A stretch of 48,496 nucleotides of DNA from Thiocapsa sp. (GTDB lineage Bacteria; Pseudomonadota; Gammaproteobacteria; Chromatiales; Chromatiaceae). Location of the stretch: contig NZ_JAJDNA010000054.1 in the NCBI RefSeq assembly GCF_022340925.1, forward strand, positions 1-48,496, read 5' to 3'. The notes beneath the pieces were generated by a model, which saw only the letters and a program-made list of their open reading frames with translations, made no database searches and was not told the DNA's origin. The position numbers and the translations under genes were made by a program. This document shows, piece after piece, positions 1 through 7,664 of this stretch; within the stretch, counting starts at the first letter, position 1; the number at the start of each line of letters is the position of its first letter.

Positions 1-1
1 C

Positions 2-181
2 AAGTGGTTGCTGGAATCGGTCCGGCGAGAGCTTGCGGCCCAGTACCTGGCCGATCCCGGGCGCTCCCTGGCTGAGATCACCTTTCTGCTGGGTTTCTCC
101 GAGCTGTCCAGCTTCTCCCGCGCTTACAGGCGCTGGACCGGTCGATCCCCGAGCCGGTTTCGCGAGGCTGCCTGCCCCTGA
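2..181 (+). CDS. AraC-family transcriptional regulator, C-terminal fragment (start lies before the window)
   Basis: The open frame enters from the window edge and stops at TGA 179-181, giving about 59 residues. It reads as the second half of an AraC/XylS DNA-binding domain: a helix rich in RREL, then the recognition segment with LGFSELSSFSRAYRRWTG and a terminal SPSRFRE. This is the usual end of AraC proteins (GFSE-S-F-RAF-RW-G-SP-RR/FR). Family membership is clear from this signature. The effector domain and target genes cannot be seen. A GC-rich hairpin follows the stop. Confidence 0.85.
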   Translation, partial: KWLLESVRRELAAQYLADPGRSLAEITFLLGFSELSSFSRAYRRWTGRSPSRFREAACP

Positions 182-204
182 GCAGCGGGGCTGCCCCAGG
201 CTGC
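182..204 (+). terminator. GC-rich hairpin after the AraC-type gene
   Basis: GCAGC and GGGG pair with CCCC and GCTGC around a CTG loop, with a two-base bulge, starting at the base after the stop codon. There is no run of T after the stem, so it may slow or end transcription only weakly or act as an mRNA 3' stabiliser. Confidence 0.35.
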
Positions 205-507
205 TGCTGACGAATGGCGCCCCGAGTCAACGACATTGGCGCGGGATGTCAAGCGGGCTAGTCCGGATGAGGTTTATTGTTGATTTAACAAAAATAATCT
301 GCCCGCTCGGGTCCCGTCGTGTACGCCTTGCGCGCCATGGCCTTCGACCGGCACCGAGCAGGGCGTCAGCGCGGGGCCGTCGCGTCCCCGACGTGTTGCA
401 GCGAGATCCGCTCCGGTCGCTCCGCCGAACGTCGGTGACTGGAGCCGATCTCTAGGACAATCGCGGCGTGCGGGTTACCGTCAGCCCTAACGTAACGGAC
501 CACCGTC
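205..507. other. Intergenic region with a small AT-rich palindrome
   Basis: No convincing gene is seen. At 277-291 there is an AT-rich inverted repeat (TTGTT, five-base spacer, AACAA) in otherwise GC-rich DNA. It could be a regulator site or part of a promoter for the acyltransferase gene at 508. No clear -35/-10 pair with normal spacing was found. Confidence 0.35.
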
Positions 508-1308
508 ATGCTATCGCTCCACGCAGGACCGGCCGACATCCTGGCCCGCCCGCCTTCAGCGGGAATGCCCCAGGGCTACTTCACCTTCCGCCGCGTCGCC
601 GGTCCTGACGGCATCCGCGAGAGCTGCCGGCTCCGTTACCAGGTCTTCTGCATCGAGCGCGGCTTCCTGAGCCCCAAGGACTATCCGGACCAGGAAGAGA
701 GCGACTGCTACGACGCCCACGCCCTGCATTTTCTGGCGCGCCATATCGACGGCGAGCCGGCGGGGACGGCGCGCCTCGTCTTCAACGGCCCTCTGGGGCT
801 GCCCTTCCAGCCGCATTGCAAGCTGGATCCCCGGTACCAATTCCTGTCCGACCCCCAGTATCCGTCGCGGCGGCGCTATGCGGAGATCTCGCGCTTGGCT
901 GTACCCCGCTGTTTTCGGCGCCGCGCCGGAGACGGCGTCTACGGGGGCCCCCCCCGCGCCGATCGGTCAAGCTTCGACCGTTCCCCCACCCCGGTGTTGC
1001 CGCCCCTGGCGGACGCACCGGAAATGGTGGCCGGGATCTTTCGGCTGATCTACCAAGAAAGCAAACGCCGCGGCATCACCCACTGGGTGGTGGCGATGGA
1101 ACGCGGTCTCCATGTCATGCTGAAACGGCGTGGGTTTGTCTTTACCCCCATCGGGCCGGAGGTGGACTACCATGGCCCGGTCCGGCCCTATGTCGCGGAG
1201 ATCGCCGCTCTGGAGTGCATCGCCAGCCGTCAGCGTCGCCGAACCTTCGAATTCATGACCTCGGCGCTCGAGTTTCAGCTCAGGCCCGATGGTCCGCTCG
1301 ATTCCTGA
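508..1308 (+). CDS. PEP-CTERM/exosortase-system-associated acyltransferase (GNAT/LuxI-like fold)
   Basis: This 266-residue protein matches the family of acyltransferases found with exosortase/PEP-CTERM systems. Visible family features are an RYQVFCIERGF segment at about residues 43-53, a following ESDCYDAHALHFLAR strand, the GTARLV core strand, AEISRLAVP near residue 126, and a C-terminal THWVVAMERGLHVMLKRRGF segment. These resemble autoinducer synthases and related GNAT enzymes. The biochemical product is not established for the family. No exosortase or PEP-CTERM substrate gene is visible in the window, so any partner must be elsewhere. The start is the first ATG and its ribosome site is weak. 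Residues about 134-160 are Arg/Pro/Gly-rich and look like a variable loop. Confidence 0.75.
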   Translation: MLSLHAGPADILARPPSAGMPQGYFTFRRVAGPDGIRESCRLRYQVFCIERGFLSPKDYPDQEESDCYDAHALHFLARHIDGEPAGTARLVFNGPLGLPFQPHCKLDPRYQFLSDPQYPSRRRYAEISRLAVPRCFRRRAGDGVYGGPPRADRSSFDRSPTPVLPPLADAPEMVAGIFRLIYQESKRRGITHWVVAMERGLHVMLKRRGFVFTPIGPEVDYHGPVRPYVAEIAALECIASRQRRRTFEFMTSALEFQLRPDGPLDS

Positions 1309-1632
1309 CCATAACAGGTAGAACGGCGGGTCGCCGAGAACGATCCGCAGCCGACCAGCCCGCCCGTGCAGACAGCTCGACCGCGTCGACCAGAGATCCG
1401 TGAAACTGCGATGGTGTGCTTCGTCGATCGATGAACCCAATTGGCCGGTCGGCGCAGCCTGGCGCACAATGGCCGCGCGGACCGGCATTGCCGGGTCCGC
1501 TCCCGGCCCCCTCGCCGGAAAGGCCCCGAGGGTCGCCGCGCGCCACTCGGACCCTCTGACACTGCTGCAGCGCGGCGGGCGTCGCAGGAGCCCCTGATCC
1601 CCGCTGGTTCAGCTCGACGGAGGCTCGCCCCA
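1309..1632. other. Intergenic region, no gene recognised
   Basis: The 324 bases between the acyltransferase gene and the Anbu-like gene are GC-rich and hold no recognisable protein. A weak promoter-like pair, TTGGCC then CACAAT with an 18-base gap, lies near 1441-1470. It matches consensus too poorly to count as a real call. Confidence 0.3.
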
Positions 1633-2442
1633 ATGACCTATTGCGTCGGACTCTGCCTCGACGGGGGCCTCGTGATGGCCGCCGACTCCCGCACCAATGC
1701 GGGCGTCGATTACATCTCCTCATACAGCAAACTGCATCTCTTTCGCCCGGCGCCGGACCGCATGTTCATCCTGCTCGCTGCCGGCAATCTCGCGACGACG
1801 CAGGAGGTGCTGAACCGTATTCGGCGCGACTTGGACCAGGCGACGAACCCAAGTCCCGTCCAGCCTGCACCCGCCGTCACGCTCGCGAGCGTGAGCTACC
1901 TGTTCGAGGCGGCGAGCTATGTCGGCCAGGTCAATCTCGCGGTTCAGAACGAGTACGGGCCGGCGTTGCGGCAGGCCGGCGCGAGTGTGGAGGCCACCTT
2001 CATCCTGGGCGGGCAGATCGCCGGCCAACCGCACGGCCTCTTCATGGTCTATCCGCAAGGCAATGCCATCGCGGCAACACCCGAGACCCCGTTCCTGCAG
2101 ATCGGCGAGAGCAAGTACGGGAAGCCGCCCCTCGATCAGATCGTCTACCCTGGACTGTCGCTCGACGACGGCGCGCGGGTCTGCCTGGTCTCACTCCTCG
2201 CGACAGCTCGCTCCAACCTGACCGTGGGTCCGCCCTTCGAGGTCGCGATCTGCCCACGCGATACCCTGACCACGTCTCAGCGGCTCCGACTGGACGCGGA
2301 CTCCCCCGAGCTGGACGCCATTACAAGGAGCTGGGCCGACAGCCTTCGCCAGGCCTTCTACAAGCTGCCCCGGTTTCCCTGGGAGCAGCCCGACGGACCC
2401 ACGCAAGGTGAGGGCGCCCGGCCGAAACAGAAGCGGGTCTAG
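1633..2442 (+). CDS. Anbu-type bacterial proteasome homologue (beta-subunit-like peptidase)
   Basis: The N-terminus MTYCVGLCLDGGLVMAADSR, followed by TNAGVDYISSYSKLH, is the hallmark of Anbu, a self-compartmentalising relative of the proteasome beta subunit. Thr2 would be the nucleophile exposed after Met removal. The protein has 269 residues, close to the family's usual length. The frame is open further upstream, but the ATG at 1633 is chosen because it places Thr2 correctly and all family similarity begins there. Anbu genes often sit with transglutaminase-like, alpha-E and circularly permuted ATP-grasp genes; none is seen here. The stop codon TAG abuts a small inverted-repeat element. Confidence 0.88.
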   Translation: MTYCVGLCLDGGLVMAADSRTNAGVDYISSYSKLHLFRPAPDRMFILLAAGNLATTQEVLNRIRRDLDQATNPSPVQPAPAVTLASVSYLFEAASYVGQVNLAVQNEYGPALRQAGASVEATFILGGQIAGQPHGLFMVYPQGNAIAATPETPFLQIGESKYGKPPLDQIVYPGLSLDDGARVCLVSLLATARSNLTVGPPFEVAICPRDTLTTSQRLRLDADSPELDAITRSWADSLRQAFYKLPRFPWEQPDGPTQGEGARPKQKRV

Positions 2443-2603
2443 GAGCCTGTCGGACTGAGGATGAATCGGCTGCGGAAGCGGGACAAGGGTCCATGTCGCC
2501 CCGCTTTTTCGTTCTGTCGCCCTCACTCTGCGCCTCACAAACGGAACGCAATGACCTCGCTCTCCCACTCCCTCGCTTCGATCCCACTCAGTCCGACAGG
2601 CTC
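2443..2603. repeat. MITE-like element, copy A (161 bp, perfect 17-bp terminal inverted repeats)
   Basis: The left end GAGCCTGTCGGACTGAG (2443-2459) is the exact reverse complement of the right end at 2587-2603. The interior has no coding potential. The same left-end motif recurs at 5626 and 21493. The copy at 5626 also shares interior blocks, such as CCTCGCTCTCCCACTC and a TGCGCCTCA block, in the same order. Length, terminal repeats and recurrence suggest a non-autonomous transposable element. No clear target duplication is visible. The element begins at the base after the Anbu stop codon TAG. Confidence 0.75.
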
Positions 2604-2815
2604 GTGCGCCGATTTTGATGGTGTCAGCGAGGCGAGGACCAGCCGTCCGGCGTCTCGACCGGCCATGGACCGCCGATAGGCTCTCCGGCAGCTGGACGCT
2701 GCCGGATGCGATGCCCACCGAGCCGGCCCGATGCGCGATCCTCCGCCCCGTCGACGACGTGGCGCCCATCACCGATCGCGATTGGGTCCCGGAATGCCGG
2801 TGACACCCGATCCCC

Positions 2816-3751
2816 TCAAGCGCCTCCGGGGCCGCGCGCCGTCTGGCGCTCCAGGCGCGCGCGCTCGGCGTAGTGCGCGCTGATGCGCGCCCAGGCATCC
2901 TCCGCACGTTCGACAAAACTGAAGAGCTCGAGATCGCTCTCGCTGATCACGCCCTCCTCGACCATCGCCTGGAAGTCGATCACGCGCTCCCAGAAGGCCC
3001 GGCCGAACAGCATGACGGGCATCGGCCTGATCTTCTGCGTCTGGATCAGACAGAGCGTCTCGAAGAGCTCGTCGAAGGTGCCGAAGCCGCCGGGGAACAC
3101 GACGAGCGCCCTGGCGCGCATCAAGAAGTGCATCTTGCGCAGGGCGAAATAGTGAAACTGGAACGACAGCTCCGGGGAGATATAGGGATTGGGAACCTGC
3201 TCATGCGGCAGCGTGATGTTCAGGCCGATCGAGACGGCGTCGGCGTCGGCGGCACCCCGGTTGGCCGCTTCCATGATGCCGGGGCCCCCGCCTGTGACGA
3301 TCACGAAGCGGCGCGCCAGATCGTCCTGCTCCTGCTCGGAGACGATCCGCGCGAAGCGGCGCGCCTCCTCGTAGTAGCACGAGCGCTCGAGCGCGTGACG
3401 CCAGCGCCGCACCGCCCGGCGGGCGTCCGGATCCTGAGGTGCCGCGACCAGCGCCCGCTCGGCCTCGGCCAGTCTCCTCGATGCGGTCGCGGGATCCGGG
3501 ATCCGCGCACTGCCGAACACCACGATCGTGGACTCGATCCCCTGGTCCTGCAGCTCCAGCTCGGGCTTCAGGAGCTCGAGCTGCAGGCGCACGGGCCGGG
3601 CCTCGTCGCGCATCAGGAAGTCGACGTCGGTGTAGGCCAGACGATAGGCCGCCGAACGGGTCTGGGGCGTCGAGCGGGCCTCGGCGGCGCGCTCGGCATC
3701 CTCGCGTGCGGTCGGTAGGTTGACGTGCTCCTCGTCGCTTGGCGTGCGCAT
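2816..3751 (-). CDS. LOG-family protein (TIGR00730-type, lysine-decarboxylase-like Rossmann fold)
   Basis: This 311-residue protein has the LOG signature PGGFGTFDELFE in the C-terminal half, preceded by a Rossmann-type VVFGSARIPDP strand and TGGGPGIMEAANRGA. LOG proteins are nucleoside 5'-monophosphate phosphoribohydrolases related to cytokinin-activating enzymes; the role in bacteria is often unknown. The start at 3751 is preferred because GGAGAGAGG lies just upstream. An in-frame ATG at 3772 and a longer reading up to 3853 are possible. The acidic, Arg-rich first 60 residues precede the conserved domain, as in the longer LOG subgroup. It is transcribed divergently from the TerB-like gene. 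Confidence 0.85.
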   Translation of the reverse strand: MRTPSDEEHVNLPTAREDAERAAEARSTPQTRSAAYRLAYTDVDFLMRDEARPVRLQLELLKPELELQDQGIESTIVVFGSARIPDPATASRRLAEAERALVAAPQDPDARRAVRRWRHALERSCYYEEARRFARIVSEQEQDDLARRFVIVTGGGPGIMEAANRGAADADAVSIGLNITLPHEQVPNPYISPELSFQFHYFALRKMHFLMRARALVVFPGGFGTFDELFETLCLIQTQKIRPMPVMLFGRAFWERVIDFQAMVEEGVISESDLELFSFVERAEDAWARISAHYAERARLERQTARGPGGA

Positions 3752-4014
3752 GCCTCTCTCCGCGGCGGACATCGAGCTGGACCGAATGCATGTCGACTCC
3801 CGGCGTGTCCGTGCGACTCCGCAGAGATCGCCCCACCGCCACGACCGGCACACGGTTGGGCCGGCTCAGGACGGGTTACCTGTGCCTCGGGATTTCAGCC
3901 CCGGAGCACGGCGGCGAGCAGTGTCCCGTCTCTCCAAGCCGCGTACAAGACCCGTCAGGTGCCCATCGCTGCGGGCCCTGCGAGCGCTGATGGCGCGCCC
4001 AAACCCCGACATTT

Positions 4015-4044
4015 TTGGAGTCGATCGAGCCCAATCGATATGCA
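4015..4044 (+). promoter_or_regulatory. Candidate sigma-70-type promoter for the TerB-like gene
   Basis: TTGGAG (4015-4020) and TATGCA (4039-4044) are separated by 18 bases in a locally AT-richer stretch about 60 bases before the TerB-like start. The match to consensus is moderate only. Confidence 0.4.
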
Positions 4045-4103
4045 ATGATAGCGGCGCTGATGCGTGCAGCCCAGTGCGAGCACCAGTGATCCGGGAGCCA
4101 GCC

Positions 4104-4565
4104 ATGTTGAGCGGTATCCGTCGCTTCTTCGATGAATTCATGACAACCGACCCGGCGGCCGCCGCCGCGCCCGGGCATGCGGTCCAGTGCGCGGCGGCGG
4201 CCCTGCTGTTGGAAATGGCCCACATGGACGAGACGCTGAAGCCGGAGGAGCACGACGCGGTGTTGAGGGCAGTCCACGAGCGCTTCGAGCTATCGCCGGA
4301 GGAGGCCGACGGGCTGATCGACTGCGCGGAGGCCGAGCGGCTGGAGGCGACCGACTACCACCAGTTCACCTCGCTGATCAAGGCGCATTTCGGCGCGGCC
4401 GAACGGATCGCTCTGGTCGAGCAGCTCTGGCGTGTCGCCTACGCCGACGAGCGCCTGTGCAAGCACGAGGAGTATCTGGTGCGTAAGGTCGCGGATCTCC
4501 TCCATGTGCCTCACAGCGCGTTCATCTCCGCGAAGCATCGGGTGCAGAGGGAGGCGGAGGGCTGA
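4104..4565 (+). CDS. TerB-family (tellurite-resistance-like) protein
   Basis: The product of 153 residues is predicted to be all-helical and cytosolic. It shows the TerB-like pattern: an alanine-rich first helix with LLLEMAHMDETLKPEEHDAV, then RFELSPEEADGLIDCAE, and later VEQLWRVAYADERLCKHEEYLVRKVADLL. The paired acidic segments MD-T-KPEE and AYADERLCKHEE correspond to the duplicated metal-binding-type loops of TerB/DjlA-like domains. Despite the family name, such stand-alone proteins have no proven link to tellurite. The start ATG follows GGGAGCCAGCC, a fair ribosome site. The neighbouring genes suggest no pathway. Confidence 0.85.
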   Translation: MLSGIRRFFDEFMTTDPAAAAAPGHAVQCAAAALLLEMAHMDETLKPEEHDAVLRAVHERFELSPEEADGLIDCAEAERLEATDYHQFTSLIKAHFGAAERIALVEQLWRVAYADERLCKHEEYLVRKVADLLHVPHSAFISAKHRVQREAEG

Positions 4566-5004
4566 GACGGTGGGGCGCGGCGGACGCCGGCACTGCGAGG
4601 CACCGGCGGTGGGCTTGGTCGTTCAGGCTCCGGATGCATGTCACGCGGCCGCGCTCCCCAGGCGAAGAGGCGAGAGGGCACCCAGGGCCGGCGACCACAA
4701 ACGCCTTGCGACAGTCCAGCGGCACGGCTATCCTTTGCCCGCGCCGCTTGAGCGGTTTTACCCTGAGCTGGACCTCAGATCTTTAGGGTCCTTCGGAACG
4801 CCGCCACGGATGGTCTTCGGTCATGGGCGAGCAGAAAGCTCGCGGCGCGATCTCGTCCGGTCCATCCCCGGCGCCGCCGGGCCTCGTTGCTCCCGGCTCC
4901 CCTTCAGGGGTGCGATCGAGCCCCGTCCTGTCTTGCGGCTCCCGCTCCTCCCGACCGCCGGCCCGTGGGTCTTCGAACGCCAACCCCAGCCTGTTAAGGA
5001 GTGA
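4566..5004. other. Intergenic region, no gene recognised
   Basis: The 439 bases hold no protein I recognise; the open frames here are short and GC-driven. The last 10 bases contain AAGGAG, the ribosome site of the DUF3611 gene. A short inverted repeat (CTGAG/CTCAG) near 4764-4779 is too weak to call. Confidence 0.3.
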
Positions 5005-5625
5005 ATGACCATGCTGAAAGAAATGATCGAGAAGCTTCGGACACTGCCGCGCTTCAGTCTCGCCGGCTCCTTCAAACGCCTGGGGTGGACGGGGTTCTGG
5101 ATCCAGGTCATGGTGGGTGCGCTGCCGGTCGTGCTGATGGGCTACCTGATCGTGTTCGCGCAGTCCCCGAGCGGCCCGCGCATGGGCCTGCCGATCGTCG
5201 AGTATCTGACTTTCGCCGATCTGCTGCTGATGGTCTTCACCACCTTCTGGTTCTACCGCTACACCCGCATCGGACAACGCATCGCCGACCCGGCGCTGCG
5301 CCCCGCCGAAACACAGCTCACACGCGCCGTCTGGATCGGCGTTGTCGCCAGCAGCCTGGCGATCCTGTTCACGATCATCGTGATGTTCGTGGAGCTGGGA
5401 CATCTGCTCTTCTATTTCCTTTCGGCCCCGCAGGCGGGTGTGCCGGTCATCCAGACCACGGGTTTGGGACCCTCAAGCTGGGTCTCGGCCGTCGATATGA
5501 TCAGCCTGTTGTCGCTGGTCTTCACGCTGACGGCTGAGGTGTTTGTCTTGATTTTCAGCCTTTGGCTGCTGTTCCGGGTCATGGAAGGCTCACCCGAGTA
5601 CGGTGGCGCCCAAGTCCAAGCCTAG
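5005..5625 (+). CDS. DUF3611-family integral membrane protein
   Basis: The 206-residue protein has an amphipathic N-terminus and about four membrane segments (near residues 32-50, 68-84, 110-135 and 170-195). The pattern fits DUF3611, a family known from cyanobacteria, chloroplasts and some proteobacteria. Recognisable parts are the FSLAGSFKRLGWTGFWIQ start, the FWFYRYTRIGQRIADP loop and a long final helix. Its function is unknown. The ATG at 5005 has a strong ribosome site (AAGGAG). The stop codon TAG abuts copy B of the small repeat. Confidence 0.8.
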   Translation: MTMLKEMIEKLRTLPRFSLAGSFKRLGWTGFWIQVMVGALPVVLMGYLIVFAQSPSGPRMGLPIVEYLTFADLLLMVFTTFWFYRYTRIGQRIADPALRPAETQLTRAVWIGVVASSLAILFTIIVMFVELGHLLFYFLSAPQAGVPVIQTTGLGPSSWVSAVDMISLLSLVFTLTAEVFVLIFSLWLLFRVMEGSPEYGGAQVQA

Positions 5626-5787
5626 GAGCAGCCTGTCGGACTTGAGACTGATCGACTGCCCCGTCGGTAGAGCGCCCCAGATCGGCCCGATTTCGCGTCA
5701 CATAGGCCCACTATGCGCCTCAACATCGGTCGAATCTGTCCTCGCTCTCCCACTCGGCTCGCGACGATCGCTCAAGTCAGGCAGCCG
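5626..5787. repeat. MITE-like element, copy B (about 162 bp, imperfect ends)
   Basis: The left end carries GCCTGTCGGACTTGAG, shifted by a three-base insertion relative to copy A. The right end has CTCAAGTC followed by AGGC, so the terminal repeats are degraded by a four-base gap. Interior blocks CCTCGCTCTCCCACTC and TGCGCCTCA match copy A in the same order and spacing. It starts at the base after the DUF3611 stop codon TAG and runs up to the remains of a PIN-domain gene. Confidence 0.65.
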
Positions 5788-5808
5788 CCGCTTAGAAACA
5801 GCGTTAAC

Positions 5809-5828
5809 GGCCCGCTTGCGGGCCTTTT
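5809..5828 (+). terminator. Rho-independent terminator-like hairpin
   Basis: GGCCCGC (5809-5815) pairs perfectly with GCGGGCC (5818-5824) around a two-base loop and is followed by TTTT. It would end transcription from the DUF3611 gene, but it also overlaps the frame leading into the PIN-domain remnant, so it may be coincidental. Confidence 0.5.
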
Positions 5829-5845
5829 CCGCGGTGATAGAGGCG

Positions 5846-6040
5846 ATGCGTTCCAAGAGCGGGCATGCGTTCGCCTTGTGGGACGCCATGCTGGTGCAGG
5901 CGGCTCGAGCCGCCGGAGTGATCCGACTCCTTATCGAGGACATGCAGCACGGCCGGACGGTCGGCACGTTGCGTCTGGAGAATCCCTTCAAGGCGGGCTT
6001 CGGTCTCGATCCGGATTGGCACGGCTCAGCCAACGGCTGA
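5846..6040 (+). pseudogene. PIN-domain (VapC-like) protein, C-terminal remnant
   Basis: The frame ending at TGA 6038-6040 reads HAFALWDAMLVQAARAAG, then a segment resembling RLLIEDMQHGRTVGTLRLENPF. This is the classic end of PIN nucleases of toxin-antitoxin modules, whose usual form is SFWDALI-AA---G---L-SEDLQHGQ---GL-I-NPF. The two acidic residues of the active-site half are present (WDA and ED). The N-terminal half of the domain, with its first catalytic Asp, is absent: upstream sequence is the small repeat. No antitoxin gene is visible. I call it a remnant, not a working toxin. Confidence 0.65.
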
Positions 6041-6186
6041 CGCACCCATGCCCGAGCACGCCCGTCTTCGATGAGTCGTTGTTCCATCCACGCATCGGGG
6101 AGCAGCCTATCGATCCCGCCCTTGCGCTCTAACTGGATATCGAACATCAACGGTCGCTAAGCGGAGCAATGCTCCGCCCGCGCGCG

Positions 6187-6609
6187 TCAGTCGAGCAGCT
6201 CGGCCGGGATATTGCCGCCGTTGTCCGCGATCTTCTGCAATACCGTTTTGTGCAGCCACATGTTCATCTGGGCGGAATCGCTCATGAGCTCCGTGGGGCA
6301 GCCGAGCTCAGTCGCCAGCTCCTTGCGCGCCGCGTAGCTGCTATCGATATCGAGCAGCTTCAACAAGTCGACGATCGAGCGCTTCCAGTTCAGCTCCTGC
6401 GGGTTGGCCGCGGCGAGCTCCTCCAGCTGCGCCTTCACGTCCACCACCGACACCTGGGCCGGTGACGGCTTGGCCGGCGCCTCGGATTCGGACGCTGGCG
6501 GGGCCGCTGCGCCGGGCGTCGCAGCGGCAGGCGTCTCGTGCCCGGCGACGGGCGCGGCTTCAGCTTCCGACAACCCGAGCTTGTCGAGAATCTTTCCGAA
6601 AAAACTCAT
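6187..6609 (-). CDS. DUF3597 domain-containing protein
   Basis: This 140-residue protein begins MSFFGKILDKLGL, followed by an Ala/Pro/Glu-rich linker (residues about 16-52). A C-terminal helical domain matches DUF3597: VDVKAQLEELAAANPQELNWK, then a SIVDLLKLLDIDSS segment, ending in NMWLHKTVLQKIADNGG. The fold resembles a small peptidoglycan-associated or LysM-neighbouring domain in other proteins, but its function is unknown. A good ribosome site, GGAGA, lies eight bases before the ATG. The gene sits downstream of a broken gene on the same strand. Confidence 0.85.
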   Translation of the reverse strand: MSFFGKILDKLGLSEAEAAPVAGHETPAAATPGAAAPPASESEAPAKPSPAQVSVVDVKAQLEELAAANPQELNWKRSIVDLLKLLDIDSSYAARKELATELGCPTELMSDSAQMNMWLHKTVLQKIADNGGNIPAELLD

Positions 6610-6723
6610 ATTTTGTCTCCTGTTTCTCTACCACCTGTTTCTCTTCCAAGAGCCCCGCAGCTATCCGGCACTCGACGCCCGCGAGATCGAGGGCCCGGTT
6701 GCAGGGGCCCGGCAACCGCTGTT

Positions 6724-7365
6724 CTATTGCGCCTCGGCCGAGCGCTCCCGCGGCGGTGTCGCGACCGCTTGCGCCTCCGCCTTGCTGCCCGGCTCGAAGA
6801 AGGAGTGCATCGAGTCGTCGGTGAAGTGCCGCCAGAACTGCTCTTCGAAGAACTTGTCGTGGATCTCGAAGTCGCCGGAGGCCTGCCGCTCCTCGAGGTA
6901 CTGGCGGTAGGCGTCAAGCGGCTCGGGGCCGAGCTGCTGAAAGATGATGCGGCGGCCGTATTGCTCTTAGAGCGCTCGGTTCAGCTTCCACTGACGAATC
7001 ATGGCGCGGCCCATCTGCTCGACCTGGGCGGCCTCCTCCGGCGGCAGCTCGTCCTCCGCGGTCAGGCCCTTGGCGCGCATGCCGCGCTGCATGGCCTCGA
7101 CATGAGTCTCGATCTCCGCGTCGCTGACCTCGACGCCGTGCAGCTCGGCGTAGCGGTCGAACAGCTCGGTCAACACGATCTGCTGCATTTCGCCGGCGTC
7201 GCCAGTGCGCACCTCCTCGCCCAGCACGGTCGCGGCCAGCGCCGTCTGCGCGTCCGGCGGCGTCATCGCATCCGACCCGGGCGCGTCCGCGCGCTGCGCT
7301 TTCACGAGGCTTCCGGCAATCAGTGCCAGACACAGCAGCAACCAGGCTCGGATTCGCATCTGCAT
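6724..7365 (-). pseudogene. Exported SurA-N-like conserved protein, interrupted by an in-frame TAA
   Basis: Reading from ATG 7365, the product has a signal peptide (residues 1-24) and a helical region with MIRQWKLNRAL, then stops at TAA 6967-6969. The same frame continues without another stop to TAG 6724-6726. That part encodes EQYGRRIIFQQLGPEPLDAYR and DKFFEEQFWRHFTDDSMHSF, which belong to the same conserved proteobacterial protein. Intact relatives read NRALYxQYGGRxIFQQ, so the TAA replaces a tyrosine codon. The undisrupted protein would have 213 residues. This is a single nonsense change or a sequencing error. The role is unknown; it resembles chaperone N-domains of periplasmic PPIases. 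Confidence 0.75.
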
Positions 7366-7368
7366 GGC

Positions 7369-7545
7369 TCAGGCGCGCTTGACCGCTTTGACGATCAGAG
7401 CAGCACGGCCACCGCGCCGACCAAGGCCGGAACGAAGGCGCCGATGATCCCCACGCCGATCGACAGTCCGAGCGCCTGGAACAGTCAGCCACCGAGGACG
7501 GCGTCGACGGTCCCCATGCAGCAGAGGCCGGCTTGCCGGTCGGGT
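7369..7545 (-). pseudogene. GlsB/YeaQ/YmgE-family membrane protein remnant
   Basis: On the minus strand a frame reads DRQAGLCCMGTVDAVLGG, a TGA where Trp is expected, then LFQALGLSIGVGIIGAFVPALVGAVAVLL. A frameshift leads to IVKAVKRA before the final TGA at 7369-7371. This is the second half of a GlsB/YeaQ (transglycosylase-associated) small membrane protein: G-VGA-LGGW---ALG ... GFIGA---A--GA--LL-I. The start and first membrane helix are not recognisable. Two lesions next to a neighbouring gene with a nonsense codon suggest this small block is decaying. Confidence 0.6.
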
Positions 7546-7664
7546 GGCTTCGGCGTATCTTGCGGGCGTCGGAGCCACCGGGCGCCGGTGCCGAAGCATC
7601 TTACCCTTTCGAGCCCGCGCTCGCCACGAGGCAAATTACCGCGTCTGCAAAAAGGAGGATCAGG

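Noticed and set aside
5698..6150. Minus-strand frame of 150 codons in the PIN-remnant region
   Set aside because: No recognisable domain, and the plus strand carries the PIN-domain end in the same place.
6967..6969. Recoding of the TAA in the exported SurA-like gene
   Set aside because: TAA is not used for selenocysteine or pyrrolysine, and relatives have Tyr there; a nonsense change or sequencing error is simpler.
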